DNA of 50,572 bases. It comes from CAYNNP01 sp964398215 (GTDB lineage: Bacteria > Planctomycetota > Planctomycetia > Pirellulales > Pirellulaceae). Below the pieces are notes generated by a model, which was not told the origin of the DNA, did not search any database, and saw only the letters and a list, made by a program, of their open reading frames with translations. Positions 1 through 7,998 of this stretch are shown here, in pieces. The position numbers were made by a program, and so were the translations under genes. The stretch spans positions 1-50,572 of the forward strand of contig CAYNNP010000020.1 in the NCBI GenBank assembly GCA_964398215.1. Reading direction: 5' to 3'. Within the stretch, counting starts at the first letter, position 1, and each line of letters starts with the position of its first letter.

Positions 1-81
1 CTGGAAAATTCTGCTCGCCGTACGCTCGTGACTTTCGACGCACCAATTCCAGTGTATAACCCGAGCCCGTTGTGGGCTTAG
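1..81 (+). CDS. C-terminal tail of an unidentified protein (partial)
   Basis: Frame 1 is open from the first base to a TAG at 79-81 and would encode the last 26 residues of a protein that begins outside the window (ending in ...NPSPLWA). The stretch has an ordinary residue mix and would end convergently on fabI with a 4-base overlap. It is too short to identify, and an open frame of this length can arise by chance, so this is a tentative call. Confidence 0.35.
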   Translation: MENSARRTLVTFDAPIPVYNPSPLWA

Positions 82-887
82 CCGTTGGGCTGAGTGTTGA
101 CTGGTGGAGCGCCCATGATGTGGTATCCACAATCGACATGTAGATTCTCTCCAGTAATCCCCGACGCTAAATCGGACAGCAGGAACATGCCTGCTTTGCC
201 AACTTCGCTGACCTCCACGCCTCTGCGAAGCGGCGAAAATGATTCATACAGTTTTTTCATCTTAGATGAATCACCCACGGCTGACGAAGCGAGAGTCTTG
301 ACGTAACCCGCGGAGAGCGCATTGACACGGATTCCTTTTGGGCCGAGGTCATTGGCTAGATACTTCACAGAACTTTCGAGTGCTGCTTTGCAAATGCCCA
401 TCACATTGTAGCCTGGGACCGCCATTTCACCCCCATAGTAGGTCATCGTCAGCATCGATCCGCCCGGGTTCATGATCGCCTGAGAACGATTGGCCAGCTG
501 GATAAAACTGTAAGCGGAAATGTCCATCGATAATCCAAAGCCTTTCGCGGACACTTCGTAGGTTGGATTCTTCAGTTCATCCAGAGGTGCGTAAGCAATA
601 GAATGCAACATGAAGTCGATCTTGCCAAATTTGCTTTCCGCTTCGGTAAATACAGCGTCTAGGTGATCGCTGTTTTGGACGTCGCAGGGCAGCATGAACG
701 CGGGGTCCCAGTCGCCAACAACTTTTTTTAGTCGATTGAACATTTTTGGACGCTCTGGATCGCTGTCGGGCAGGTGCGTGAATCCCATCTTCGCCCCTTG
801 TTTATGCAACTCGGTGGCAATCGCTGCGGCAATTGATTTGTCGTTTGCAATTCCAAAGACAAGACCTGACTTTCCCTCGAAAAACAT
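78..887 (-). CDS. fabI: Enoyl-[acyl-carrier-protein] reductase (NADH), FabI type
   Basis: This is a 269-residue short-chain dehydrogenase fold enzyme that reduces the trans-2-enoyl-ACP double bond in the last step of each cycle of type II fatty acid synthesis in the cytosol. The N-terminus has the FabI nucleotide-binding pattern (GLVFGIANDKSIA, residues 8-20) rather than the classical SDR TGxxxGxG. The catalytic pair is Tyr160 and Lys167, spaced Y-x6-K as in FabI, with the upstream TMTYYGG segment also conserved. The C-terminal GENLHVDCGYHIMG segment matches the family end. The ATG at 885-887 gives the usual family length (about 260 residues). It stands apart from the KAS III-like gene 2.5 kb away but belongs to the same pathway. 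The identification is firm. Confidence 0.95.
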   Translation of the reverse strand: MFFEGKSGLVFGIANDKSIAAAIATELHKQGAKMGFTHLPDSDPERPKMFNRLKKVVGDWDPAFMLPCDVQNSDHLDAVFTEAESKFGKIDFMLHSIAYAPLDELKNPTYEVSAKGFGLSMDISAYSFIQLANRSQAIMNPGGSMLTMTYYGGEMAVPGYNVMGICKAALESSVKYLANDLGPKGIRVNALSAGYVKTLASSAVGDSSKMKKLYESFSPLRRGVEVSEVGKAGMFLLSDLASGITGENLHVDCGYHIMGAPPVNTQPNG

Positions 888-1074
888 CTTTAGCTCACTT
901 GCAAAGAAGAATGTACTCGCCTGTCATCGACAAAGGCGTTAGTGTTGTGAGCAGCATTGTCATGGACTTCTCATTGCTTCTGCAACCGGAGAGACGATGG
1001 GCACAGGGCAATTTCCATTTCCGACAAGCTGTGTCGATTTAAATCACAGGAAGGTTATGGTGGTGCGTTATGTG

Positions 1075-1103
1075 GCCGAAAGTCTTGACGACTTCCACTA
1101 CGA
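1075..1103 (+). repeat. Dispersed intergenic repeat, copy 1
   Basis: A 29-base stretch beginning gccgaaagtcttgacg lies between the fabI start and the end of the Cys-rich lipoprotein gene. It matches 6832-6860 at 26 of 29 positions, and its first 17 bases match 41795-41811 at 16 of 17. All three copies lie outside genes. Confidence 0.6.
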
Positions 1104-1123
1104 CAGGTTGACCAGTGCGACGC

Positions 1124-1792
1124 TCAGTGAGCGTTACCGACTTCTGAAGCTATGTGAGCTTTGGGACGGAAGATTTTGCGCGTTCGCTCTGGTCTGTAGG
1201 CCGGTTTGATTGATTCGGTAACCGTCCCCATCACGCGTCTTCCGTCTTCCATCACGATGACTTGTTGTTGGTGAGGTGCCGCAACAGAGGATAGTCCTCC
1301 ATTACAAGACGAGCACCCAGAATGCCCCGAAGGCGAAGCAGAAACGTGTCCGCCGTAAACTTCAGCGCCACAACTACAGCCACCGCCGTAAGCTTCAGCA
1401 CCGCAACTGCAACCACCGCCGTCACATGGTTCAGCGCCACATCCACAGCCACCATGCGCGGCACCGCAACCGCAGCCAGAGGATTCTTCAGGACCACAGC
1501 GGTATCCCCACAAAGTAGCTTGTCCACTTAGAACGGGCCGACACTTGCCACAGGATTGTCCGTTGTAGTTTCCGCAGGAATCGCATGGATCGCAACAATC
1601 GGCTGGATCATTAACCCATGGGTCAATGTACAGTTCGCCGCATCCATCGCAGGAATCGCATTGACCGCAATTCATGCTGACAGGTCCACAAGAACTGCAG
1701 CCAGTAGGACGCAAGCAGTTTCCAACACAGCCAGTAAAGCTGAATGCCAGCAATCCAACAAAGGCGAATGAGACAAAACGATTCGTGCGCAT
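1124..1792 (-). CDS. Cys/Gly-rich lipoprotein with 11-residue tandem repeats
   Basis: This encodes a 222-residue protein of unknown function. I chose the ATG at 1790-1792, not the longer frame from 1879, because it begins with a signal sequence (MRTNRFVSFAFVGLLAFSF) ending in a lipobox-like FTGC, with Cys22 as the probable lipidated residue. The mature part is full of CxxC and CxC pairs (such as CSSC, CDSCDGC, CDPCDSC), then repeats of the type GGGCSCGAEAY, then a Cys-poor C-terminal third with VIVMEDGRRVMGTV. Secreted Cys-rich proteins are common in planctomycetes, where extensive disulfide bonding of wall proteins has been proposed. That this one is structural is inference. No enzymatic motif is visible. 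Confidence 0.75.
   Translation of the reverse strand: MRTNRFVSFAFVGLLAFSFTGCVGNCLRPTGCSSCGPVSMNCGQCDSCDGCGELYIDPWVNDPADCCDPCDSCGNYNGQSCGKCRPVLSGQATLWGYRCGPEESSGCGCGAAHGGCGCGAEPCDGGGCSCGAEAYGGGCSCGAEVYGGHVSASPSGHSGCSSCNGGLSSVAAPHQQQVIVMEDGRRVMGTVTESIKPAYRPERTRKIFRPKAHIASEVGNAH
1351..1452 (-). repeat. In-gene tandem repeat, 33-36 bp units
   Basis: Three consecutive units start at 1351, 1384 and 1417 (33, 33 and 36 bases). Each begins cgccgt and ends in a run of cac triplets on the plus strand. They encode Cys/Gly-rich 11-12 residue units of the lipoprotein. Units 1 and 2 differ at few positions, so copy number could vary between strains. Confidence 0.7.
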
Positions 1793-1911
1793 GACCTGAT
1801 TCCATGTTTCAAAACGGATGAACAGAATCGTTATCGTCAACCGAATCCGTAAAGTTGACCTGTTTTCCATAATCGGCATTTTTTAAGACGCCGTGAAACT
1901 GCGGCGCCAAT

Positions 1912-2637
1912 TCAGGTACTCTTGCGCTTCATCCGTGCTCGGGCTGCCAGCCATTTCTTTGTGACCCACTGTCGCAACTCTTCCGCGCGATTGCGTTTCA
2001 AGTGCCCGTGATAATCGGCTTGGATCAATTGGTCGTTATCCAAATCAAAAGCGGTCAGGCATCCATGCCCAAAGCAATAAGTATCAATTCCGACCAGGTA
2101 ACCCAGATCCATGATTTGACATTGTGGTTGCGGCGTATGCCCAACAAAAACACGCTTACCAGATCGGTGGGCACCTGGGATTGGAGGCAACATGTGTTTC
2201 CAAAACAGAAAGTCGTCAGCTTGCTCGCTCATTGCAAGATGCGACTCGTAGTTAGCGTGAACAAAAATCTCGTTTTCGGTTTCGTAAAACGGAAGCAAGT
2301 TCTTGTAAAACTGAATATGGGCCGCCGAAATTTTATCAAACGATCCACCGTAGCTATTCACAGTCGCAGCGCCACCGGACTGCAACCAGATTTCGGGATC
2401 GGCACCACTCTGAGTCACCGACAGCAACATGATTTCGTGGTTGCCTAGTAGTGTGATCACTTCACAGCGTTGCTGGAGTTCGATCACCAAATCAACAACG
2501 CCGCGACTGTCTGGCCCGCGATCGATGTAGTCACCCAAAAAAATGATCTGATCCTCAGGCTGTGGATCAATGGTTTCGATCAAAGTGCGCAGTGGTTTAT
2601 AGCAACCGTGAACATCTCCAATCGCAAACCTTCGCAT
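1912..2637 (-). CDS. PPP-family metallophosphatase (serine/threonine protein phosphatase-like)
   Basis: This is a 241-residue cytosolic enzyme of the calcineurin-like PPP superfamily. The three metal-binding signatures are present and properly spaced: GDVHG (7-11), GDYIDRG (35-41) and GNHE (65-68). Further His residues occur at HANYESH and VGHTPQP, as in the bacterial PrpA/PrpB and bis(5'-nucleosyl)-tetraphosphatase group. Substrate cannot be read from sequence: phosphoprotein and dinucleoside polyphosphate are both possible. It begins at an ATG (2635-2637), only 28 bases after the stop of the yqgE-like gene on the same strand, so the two may share a transcript. Confidence 0.9.
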   Translation of the reverse strand: MRRFAIGDVHGCYKPLRTLIETIDPQPEDQIIFLGDYIDRGPDSRGVVDLVIELQQRCEVITLLGNHEIMLLSVTQSGADPEIWLQSGGAATVNSYGGSFDKISAAHIQFYKNLLPFYETENEIFVHANYESHLAMSEQADDFLFWKHMLPPIPGAHRSGKRVFVGHTPQPQCQIMDLGYLVGIDTYCFGHGCLTAFDLDNDQLIQADYHGHLKRNRAEELRQWVTKKWLAARARMKRKST

Positions 2638-2665
2638 TCGTTAGACAGACTTTAAAAAGTTCGGT

Positions 2666-3337
2666 TCAATTCAAGTTAGGATCACCGAACCGCATTCCAG
2701 GAGACAACTCCATCAGAATGTCGTGTCCACAACGTTTGACCGCGCTCTCCCAAAGCTCGTTGGGGTCCAAGAAGATCAAGTCTGTATCAGCGTCGGCTAC
2801 CAACCAACCGCCAGCTCGCAGTTCATCATCCAACTGGCCAGGTCCCCAGCCACTGTAGTCCATCACATATTTTACGCGAGCATCTGGGCGGCGGAGCAAG
2901 ATTCGCAGGTGATCATCGTCGCCTGTGATCCATGCTGGCGGGGTGCCTAAATCGATGGACATCGACCCCCAAGTTTCAGCGGGATTTTCGTGAACGGTGT
3001 ATTTGGTGCCTTGATCCATCGATTCGTCGGGCAGCGAATAATCGCCTTGCTGATCCAGAGTGTTGCAAGGCTCACCAACTCCAGCCAAATCGTGTAAAGC
3101 AAGCAGTGGACCCGTGACAGGACCGCCACAGTAGATGAAGTCGTCTTCGCGAGAAATTCCGTCGGTCGTACTAAGTTCCACCAATTCGCAAAAGCGTTTA
3201 TCGGTTGGTCGGTCGATAGCAAGCCCAAACGCACCTTCGTCATCATGACGGACCACAAAGACAACTGACCGCATAAAATTCCCGTCGCTTAGGTACGGCG
3301 AAGCGATCAACAGGCGACCCGTCAAATTTGTCTTCAT
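2666..3337 (-). CDS. YqgE/AlgH family protein
   Basis: This 223-residue protein belongs to the YqgE/AlgH (DUF179) family. It is recognised from the N-terminal LTGRLLIASPYLSDGNFMRS pattern, the VVRHDDEGAFGLAIDRP segment and the IYCGGPV motif. The molecular function of the family is not settled; AlgH was named from alginate regulation in Pseudomonas. I chose the ATG at 3335-3337 (MKTNLTG) because family members begin just before the LTG motif. The longer frame to 3442 would overlap the KAS III-like gene and adds a sequence unlike the family. It is 49 bases downstream of the KAS III-like gene and 28 bases upstream of the phosphatase, all on the minus strand. Confidence 0.9.
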   Translation of the reverse strand: MKTNLTGRLLIASPYLSDGNFMRSVVFVVRHDDEGAFGLAIDRPTDKRFCELVELSTTDGISREDDFIYCGGPVTGPLLALHDLAGVGEPCNTLDQQGDYSLPDESMDQGTKYTVHENPAETWGSMSIDLGTPPAWITGDDDHLRILLRRPDARVKYVMDYSGWGPGQLDDELRAGGWLVADADTDLIFLDPNELWESAVKRCGHDILMELSPGMRFGDPNLN

Positions 3338-3386
3338 CGTTTTTATCTCTCTATCTAAACAACAGGATTGCAACTTTGAATCCGAG

Positions 3387-4472
3387 TCAGCCGCTGTACT
3401 GATCTTTCCACACGCAGCCAGCCCAAGAAAGTCCGACGCCAAAGCCGACTAGCATGTTAACCGACTGAGCTGAAATCGCACTACTTTTCCTGAGTTGGTC
3501 AATCAAAATTGGCAAGGTACACGAAACAGTGTTTCCGACATCGGCCAGCAGGATGGGAATTCGGTCTTCGCTCACTTGCATTCTGGTTCGCAACTGGTCC
3601 AACATTTTCCAGGTAGCTTGGTGCATCAAATATTTGTCGATATCACCATCAGTCAACTGATTTTCTTTCAATATCGTCGCTATCAATTGCGGGACAGCTT
3701 CGACCGTAAAATTGATCAGGCCCGGCCCATCCATGTACAAACGGCTTTTCCAGCGTTTGCGATTTCGCGGCTGGATAGCATCTTTCTCGCAGCGACCACC
3801 GCCGTCGCTGACCAGCAACATGTCGCCACCGCTGCCATCGCTGCCAAAATTAAATCCCCACATGGATTTTTCGCTAGACGCGCGGACCAACGTTGCCGCG
3901 GCTCCATCACCAAAAATCGTCCGCAAGCTGCGATCATTAACGTCGATGTATTTGCTGTAGGTCTCTGCAGTGATCAACAAGACATTTTTTGCAACGCCGC
4001 TTTGAATCAGTCCGTCGGCCAGCGCTAGACCATACACGTAACCGCTACAGCCCAAATTAAAGTCCAAGGCGCCACAAGTTGTTTTCAATCCCAAACGATC
4101 TTGAATCAGACAGCTGGTTGTCGGCAGTGGATAATCAGGCGTCTGTGTACACAACAACACAAAATCGATGTCTTCGCGATTGACGCCATGGTCACGAAAC
4201 AGATTTTCTGCCGCCGCAACGGCCAAGTCACTGGAAGTTTCATCTGGCGCCGCAATGTGACGCTGGCGGATCCCAGTTTTTTCTTCGATCAGCGCCAAAT
4301 CCCATCGTGGAAACTCCGATTGTAAATCATCGTTGGTTTCAACTTTTTCAGGAAGATGGACGGCGATGGGGCCTATTTCGGCAAACGACACAGTAGATGG
4401 ATCACTTGGGGATGAAACTGAATCACAATAGGCTACCAGCCAAGTACCCAATTCAGCAACCGACGCGTTCAT
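3387..4472 (-). CDS. 3-oxoacyl-ACP synthase III-like (FabH/KAS III family)
   Basis: This thiolase-fold condensing enzyme has the Cys-His-Asn triad of KAS III: Cys142 in LGCSGYVYGL, His284 in LMHQATWKML and Asn314 in VGNTVSCTLP. The FGDGAAATL segment near residue 187 is also typical. FabH starts fatty acid synthesis by condensing acetyl-CoA with malonyl-ACP, but related enzymes make beta-lactones, quinolones or other secondary products, so the exact substrate is open. The longest frame starts at a TTG (4517). I use the first ATG (4472, 361 residues). A GTG at 4391 would give about 334 residues, the usual family size, beginning right at the conserved domain, and may be the true start. It is divergent from lutB. 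Confidence 0.85.
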   Translation of the reverse strand: MNASVAELGTWLVAYCDSVSSPSDPSTVSFAEIGPIAVHLPEKVETNDDLQSEFPRWDLALIEEKTGIRQRHIAAPDETSSDLAVAAAENLFRDHGVNREDIDFVLLCTQTPDYPLPTTSCLIQDRLGLKTTCGALDFNLGCSGYVYGLALADGLIQSGVAKNVLLITAETYSKYIDVNDRSLRTIFGDGAAATLVRASSEKSMWGFNFGSDGSGGDMLLVSDGGGRCEKDAIQPRNRKRWKSRLYMDGPGLINFTVEAVPQLIATILKENQLTDGDIDKYLMHQATWKMLDQLRTRMQVSEDRIPILLADVGNTVSCTLPILIDQLRKSSAISAQSVNMLVGFGVGLSWAGCVWKDQYSG

Positions 4473-4595
4473 CGCCCGTAAAAGAAGCGTTTCCAAACTG
4501 ACGCACCTGGTGGACAATCGAATTGACTTACCGAGCGTTCGTTACCAAACTCGTGTATAGATCGAACCTATTTCCGCTGGACTAGCGAGTTTCAA

Positions 4596-5993
4596 ATGTT
4601 GCCAATTGTTGACCACCCGACCGCGGCGAAAGATTTTGTCCGTAATCAGGATCGGTCCCAATGGCATGACAAGGCACTTTGGTTTGTTCGTAGCAAACGC
4701 GATAAACAAGCTTTGGCTGTTCCAGAATGGGAATACCTTCGAACCGTCGCGTCAGGTATCAAGCGACACACGATTGCGAATTTGCCAGTCTTGCTGGAAC
4801 AGTTTGAGGCGAACGCAACCGCGCTGGGGGCAACCGTTCACTGGGCGGCGGATGCCAAAGAGCACAACGAAATTGTGTTGAAGATCTTGCGTCACCACGA
4901 CACAAGCCGAATCGTCAAAAGCAAATCGATGTTGACCGAAGAGTGCGGGCTGAACCCGTACCTGGAAGCCAACGGGATCGAAGTGGTGGATACAGATTTG
5001 GGTGAGCGTATCGTTCAACTGCGTGGCGAATCTCCAAGCCACATTGTTCTGCCAGCAATCCATATCAAAAAAGAGGAAGTCGGCGAGACATTCCACGAAC
5101 ATCTGGGCACGGACAAAGGCGCATCGGATCCAAAGTATCTGACCGAAGCTGCCCGGCAACACTTGCGGAGCAAATTTTTGGCCGGCGAAGTAGGCATCAC
5201 GGGAGTGAATTTTGCCATCGCCGAAACCGGTGGCTTTGTTGTCTGCACCAACGAAGGCAATGCTGACTTGGGAGTTTCGCTTCCGCCAGTGCATATCGCT
5301 TGCATGGGAATCGAAAAAATCATTCCACGATTCAATGACTTGGCTGTCTTTACTCGGCTGCTAGCTCGCAGTGCAACTGGGCAACCGATCACGACTTACA
5401 CATCACACTTTCATGGACCGCGCGACGACGAAAGTGAGCTTCATATCGTGCTGGTCGACAATGGCCGCGCCAGACTACGCGGAGATTCTGAGTTTCGCGA
5501 TTCGCTGAATTGCATTCGCTGTGGTGCGTGCATGAATACCTGCCCGGTCTACCGGCGCAGTGGTGGACATAGTTACCGCGCAACCGTGCCGGGACCGATC
5601 GGATCCGTCCTTTCGCCAACACGTGATGCTTCCAGCTACAAAAGCCTGCCGTATGCGTGCAGTCTGTGCGGTTCCTGTACCGATGTTTGTCCTGTCAAAA
5701 TTCCGCTGCATCATCAACTGCTAGCGTGGCGTAAAGAACTTGTCGGAAAACGGTTGCTGCCAATCCCTAAACGTCTCAGCATGAAAGCCGCTTCATTCTT
5801 GTTTCGGCATCCAAAGCTGTTTGGGATGGTTGGCGGTATCGGACGAACATCACTCCGAATCTTGCCAAGATTCTTTACCCATAACCGACTCAACAAGTGG
5901 ACGATCGCGCGTGAATTGCCCGAACCGCCACGCGAATCATTCAAGCAGTGGTATCGTAAGAACCGTAGCGAAAAACCGGGAACAGAATCCTGA
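4596..5993 (+). CDS. lutB: Lactate utilisation iron-sulfur protein LutB
   Basis: This 465-residue protein corresponds to LutB (YkgF), the large iron-sulfur subunit of the LutABC L-lactate oxidation complex. A LUD domain spans most of the first 300 residues (with GITGVNFAIAETGG and CTNEGN). Two ferredoxin-type clusters follow: CIRCGACMNTCPVY from residue 306 and CSLCGSCTDVCPV from residue 355, each CxxCxxCxxxCP and able to bind a 4Fe-4S cluster. The C-terminal region is basic and helical. Its stop overlaps the start of lutC by one base (TGATG), so the two are translationally coupled. No lutA (glycolate-oxidase-type CCG-domain subunit) is in the window. It is divergent from the KAS III-like gene with an ample promoter gap. 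Confidence 0.93.
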   Translation: MLPIVDHPTAAKDFVRNQDRSQWHDKALWFVRSKRDKQALAVPEWEYLRTVASGIKRHTIANLPVLLEQFEANATALGATVHWAADAKEHNEIVLKILRHHDTSRIVKSKSMLTEECGLNPYLEANGIEVVDTDLGERIVQLRGESPSHIVLPAIHIKKEEVGETFHEHLGTDKGASDPKYLTEAARQHLRSKFLAGEVGITGVNFAIAETGGFVVCTNEGNADLGVSLPPVHIACMGIEKIIPRFNDLAVFTRLLARSATGQPITTYTSHFHGPRDDESELHIVLVDNGRARLRGDSEFRDSLNCIRCGACMNTCPVYRRSGGHSYRATVPGPIGSVLSPTRDASSYKSLPYACSLCGSCTDVCPVKIPLHHQLLAWRKELVGKRLLPIPKRLSMKAASFLFRHPKLFGMVGGIGRTSLRILPRFFTHNRLNKWTIARELPEPPRESFKQWYRKNRSEKPGTES

Positions 5994-6616
5994 TGAACAA
6001 AAAAAACCTCGTTCAGGCTACAACCAAAAGCCGCCAAGCCGTGATGGATCGGCTCAATTCGCGAATCATTCCCGATGTTGCGTTGCCGAAGATCGATGAC
6101 AGTCAACTGGAGCGTTTCGACGACAAGCAAAAGCGATTCGCCGAGAGCCTGGAATTTGTTGGCGGGCAACTGCACACAGTTGATTCCGTTTCACAAATCG
6201 AAAAGACATTGAACGGATTCCCAGCGTTCGCTGACGCAAAACGAATCGCGTCGTTAGTGCCAAGCGTGGTTGCTGGGAACATGTCGATTTGCGAAGAAGA
6301 CGATCCTCATTTGTTGGCCAAAATGGATTGGGCAATCGTAGAGGGCGAGTTTGCCGTCGCAGAAAACGGAGCCATTTGGGTGCCGGGCAGATCGCTGCCA
6401 CACCGAGTGATGTTGTTCATCACACAGTTTCTAGTAATCGTCGTCAAGCAATCCGATATCGTCGACCACATGCACGATGCCTACGATCGAATCGGCAAAC
6501 CACAAAAAGGATTCGGAGTATTCGTTTCCGGCCCCAGCAAAACAGCGGACATCGAGCAATCGTTGGTGCTAGGCGCCCACGGATGTAGGAACCTGCATGT
6601 TTTCCTGACACCGTAG
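5993..6616 (+). CDS. lutC: Lactate utilisation protein LutC (LUD domain)
   Basis: This 207-residue protein is the small LUD-domain subunit LutC (YkgG). The C-terminal signature GPSKTADIEQSLVLGAHG followed by LHVFL is diagnostic for the family, and the central EGEFAVAENGAIW matches the LUD active region. LutC acts with LutA and LutB in oxidation of L-lactate to pyruvate in many bacteria lacking a flavin-dependent lactate dehydrogenase of the LldD type. Its ATG overlaps the lutB stop by one base. It is followed by a palindromic repeat patch and a hairpin terminator. Confidence 0.92.
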   Translation: MNKKNLVQATTKSRQAVMDRLNSRIIPDVALPKIDDSQLERFDDKQKRFAESLEFVGGQLHTVDSVSQIEKTLNGFPAFADAKRIASLVPSVVAGNMSICEEDDPHLLAKMDWAIVEGEFAVAENGAIWVPGRSLPHRVMLFITQFLVIVVKQSDIVDHMHDAYDRIGKPQKGFGVFVSGPSKTADIEQSLVLGAHGCRNLHVFLTP

Positions 6617-6728
6617 CCAGCACCGGGCCGAAGCCGACTGAGTTTCGAGTATTCGTTTATCGCTCACTTCGATCACGTTGTTTGTTGCGGCGGCTTAAAG
6701 AACGTAGCGTCGTTTCGCCACGGAAACG

Positions 6729-6788
6729 CGGCAGCCGTAGGCGCACGCGTGTGCTCGCTTAGATGATCGCGTGCGCCTTCGGCTGCCG
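6729..6788. repeat. Large inverted repeat, 21-base arms
   Basis: The arms 6729-6749 (cggcagccgtaggcgcacgcg) and 6768-6788 are reverse complements except for one mismatch, separated by an 18-base loop. The stem is very GC-rich and would form a stable hairpin in DNA or RNA. There is no T-run beside it, so it is not a typical terminator. It resembles a REP-type palindromic unit. Confidence 0.75.
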
Positions 6789-6804
6789 GTTAAACGACAA
6801 ATCC

Positions 6805-6845
6805 TCAAGACTTTCGGCTCTTGAGAGGGCTGCCGAAAGTCTTGA
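6805..6845. repeat. Inverted repeat, perfect 14-base arms
   Basis: The arm 6805-6818 (tcaagactttcggc) is the exact reverse complement of 6832-6845, with a 13-base loop. The right arm is the start of the dispersed repeat also found at 1075 and 41795, so here the repeat occurs in facing orientation. Confidence 0.75.
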
Positions 6846-6860
6846 CGGCTTCCGCAACGA
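6832..6860 (+). repeat. Dispersed intergenic repeat, copy 2
   Basis: This stretch begins gccgaaagtcttgacg and matches the copy at 1075-1103 at 26 of 29 positions. It overlaps the right arm of the inverted repeat 6805-6845 and directly precedes the hairpin terminator. Confidence 0.6.
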
Positions 6861-6902
6861 AAAAACACGCCAAGACATTTCATGCCTTGGCGTGCTTTGT
6901 TT
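6859..6902. terminator. Bidirectional intrinsic terminator
   Basis: A 9-base perfect stem (cacgccaag, 6866-6874, with its complement at 6886-6894) has an 11-base loop. A T-rich tail follows on the plus strand (6896-6902), and an A-run (6860-6865) provides the U-tract on the minus strand. It sits between convergent lutC and the minus-strand gene ending at 6942, and can serve both. Confidence 0.75.
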
Positions 6903-6941
6903 AATCCAGACTTTTTATCAAGGGCTAACCAAAGGGCATGC

Positions 6942-7838
6942 TTACTGTACCCGGCCGAAGTTCAATCCCGAGTTGTTGCTTCCATCAAGCTTGAAAACAA
7001 ATCCTTGTCCATTGCTCTTCCAAGATCCATTCATTTGCTGAAGGTCATTTGAACGTACAAGCGTTAGACGATCATTTTCAAGTCGATACTGACCTGCGAA
7101 CGATTTCCGTGAACCCTTGTTTGTTGCCGTCCATGTGAATTTCCCATCGGCTCCCAAGTCCAACTGTACTACTTGGTCGTTTGAAAGATTGACTTTCCAG
7201 CTTCCCACAAATGCGTTGTTGATCGTGCTCTTGGCTTCTGTGAATTGTGGTATCGTAGCCTGAGGCTGTGCTGCTGGTGTTGCTTGCGGTGCTGGGTTGG
7301 CCGACAGCGATTGCAACATCTGCAGTGCTGAGACCTCGGTCGTTGTAGACGTTGCTGGTTGGCGAACAGACTGTGGGCCACTATTGGTTGGGGCAATTGT
7401 GTTCGTTGGCGCCGAACGTGCAGGCTGTGGCCCAACCGAAGTTGCTGCAACGCGATTGGAAACGACTGGCTGAGCACTCTGGATCGTTGGCCTAGCCGGA
7501 CTGCCGATTACAGGTTGGCTATTGATGATTCGAGAGTTCTGGATAGGTGCCTGTGTTTGGCAAACTGGTTGCGAGTAGGTGCTCGCTTGTGGGTAGCTAG
7601 GTGTTGGATAGTAGTTGCTTGGCTGTTGGTATCGCGGCTGGCTGTGGTAAACCTGACGAGCTGGGGCCGAGTATCCGATCGTGCCTTGGTATCCGCCGCC
7701 GTAGCTGGCCGAGCGAATCGGTGCTCGCACTGCACTGATTCCTCCGCGTCCGCCACAGGCTGATGCAGATTGAGTAGTGGCTACCAGGCAAGCGACAGTT
7801 GCGGTTGCGAGAACAAGTTTTTTGAATTGACGTTTCAT
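6942..7838 (-). CDS. Secreted protein, Gln/Pro/Ser-rich with C-terminal beta-rich domain
   Basis: This is a 298-residue exported protein of unknown function. The start chosen is the ATG at 7836-7838, preceded by an AAGGA ribosome site and giving a clear signal peptide (MKRQFKKLVLATATVACLVA, cleavage near SASA). The longer frame to 8078 would overrun the protease gene. The middle is low-complexity, rich in Gln, Pro, Ser, Tyr and Thr. The last 90 or so residues form a lipocalin-like or planctomycete-paralogue type domain beginning FVGSWKVNL and including GADGKFTWT and GQYRLENDRL. The C-terminal domain of the gene at 9285-10169 has the same layout (LAGIWTATV, then KGKWQINGQRL). It is probably cell-surface or periplasmic. 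Confidence 0.75.
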   Translation of the reverse strand: MKRQFKKLVLATATVACLVATTQSASACGGRGGISAVRAPIRSASYGGGYQGTIGYSAPARQVYHSQPRYQQPSNYYPTPSYPQASTYSQPVCQTQAPIQNSRIINSQPVIGSPARPTIQSAQPVVSNRVAATSVGPQPARSAPTNTIAPTNSGPQSVRQPATSTTTEVSALQMLQSLSANPAPQATPAAQPQATIPQFTEAKSTINNAFVGSWKVNLSNDQVVQLDLGADGKFTWTATNKGSRKSFAGQYRLENDRLTLVRSNDLQQMNGSWKSNGQGFVFKLDGSNNSGLNFGRVQ

Positions 7839-7928
7839 GGCTAGGATCCTTGATTTGGATAGGACAAAGTAAGTTGTTTGGCTACTTTCCAAGCGAGGAT
7901 TAGTCCGAAGTGTTACACCGGTATTTCG

Positions 7929-7975
7929 AAAAAAAGAAAAGGGTGGCCGCGAACTGAATCGTGACCACCCTTTTC
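7929..7975 (-). terminator. Intrinsic terminator of the protease gene
   Basis: An 11-base perfect stem (7936-7946 with 7965-7975) lies 23 bases after the protease stop. On the minus strand the stem is followed by a run of U from the A-tract at 7929-7935. This indicates that the protease and the gene at 6942-7838 are separate transcription units. Confidence 0.8.
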
Positions 7976-7998
7976 CGCTGATGACATCAAGCCAAATA

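Larger units (their letters stand above)
6617..6941. other. Intergenic region filled by palindromic repeats and a terminator
   Basis: These 325 bases lie between the convergent ends of lutC and a minus-strand secreted-protein gene. I find no credible reading frame. The region holds two large inverted repeats (6729-6788 and 6805-6845), one copy of the dispersed repeat (6832-6860) and a bidirectional hairpin terminator (6866-6902), so most of it is structured DNA. Confidence 0.7.

Noticed and set aside
1887..1909. GC-rich hairpin after the phosphatase gene
   Set aside because: On the minus strand it is followed by A residues rather than U, so it is not a standard terminator, and the stem contains a mismatch.
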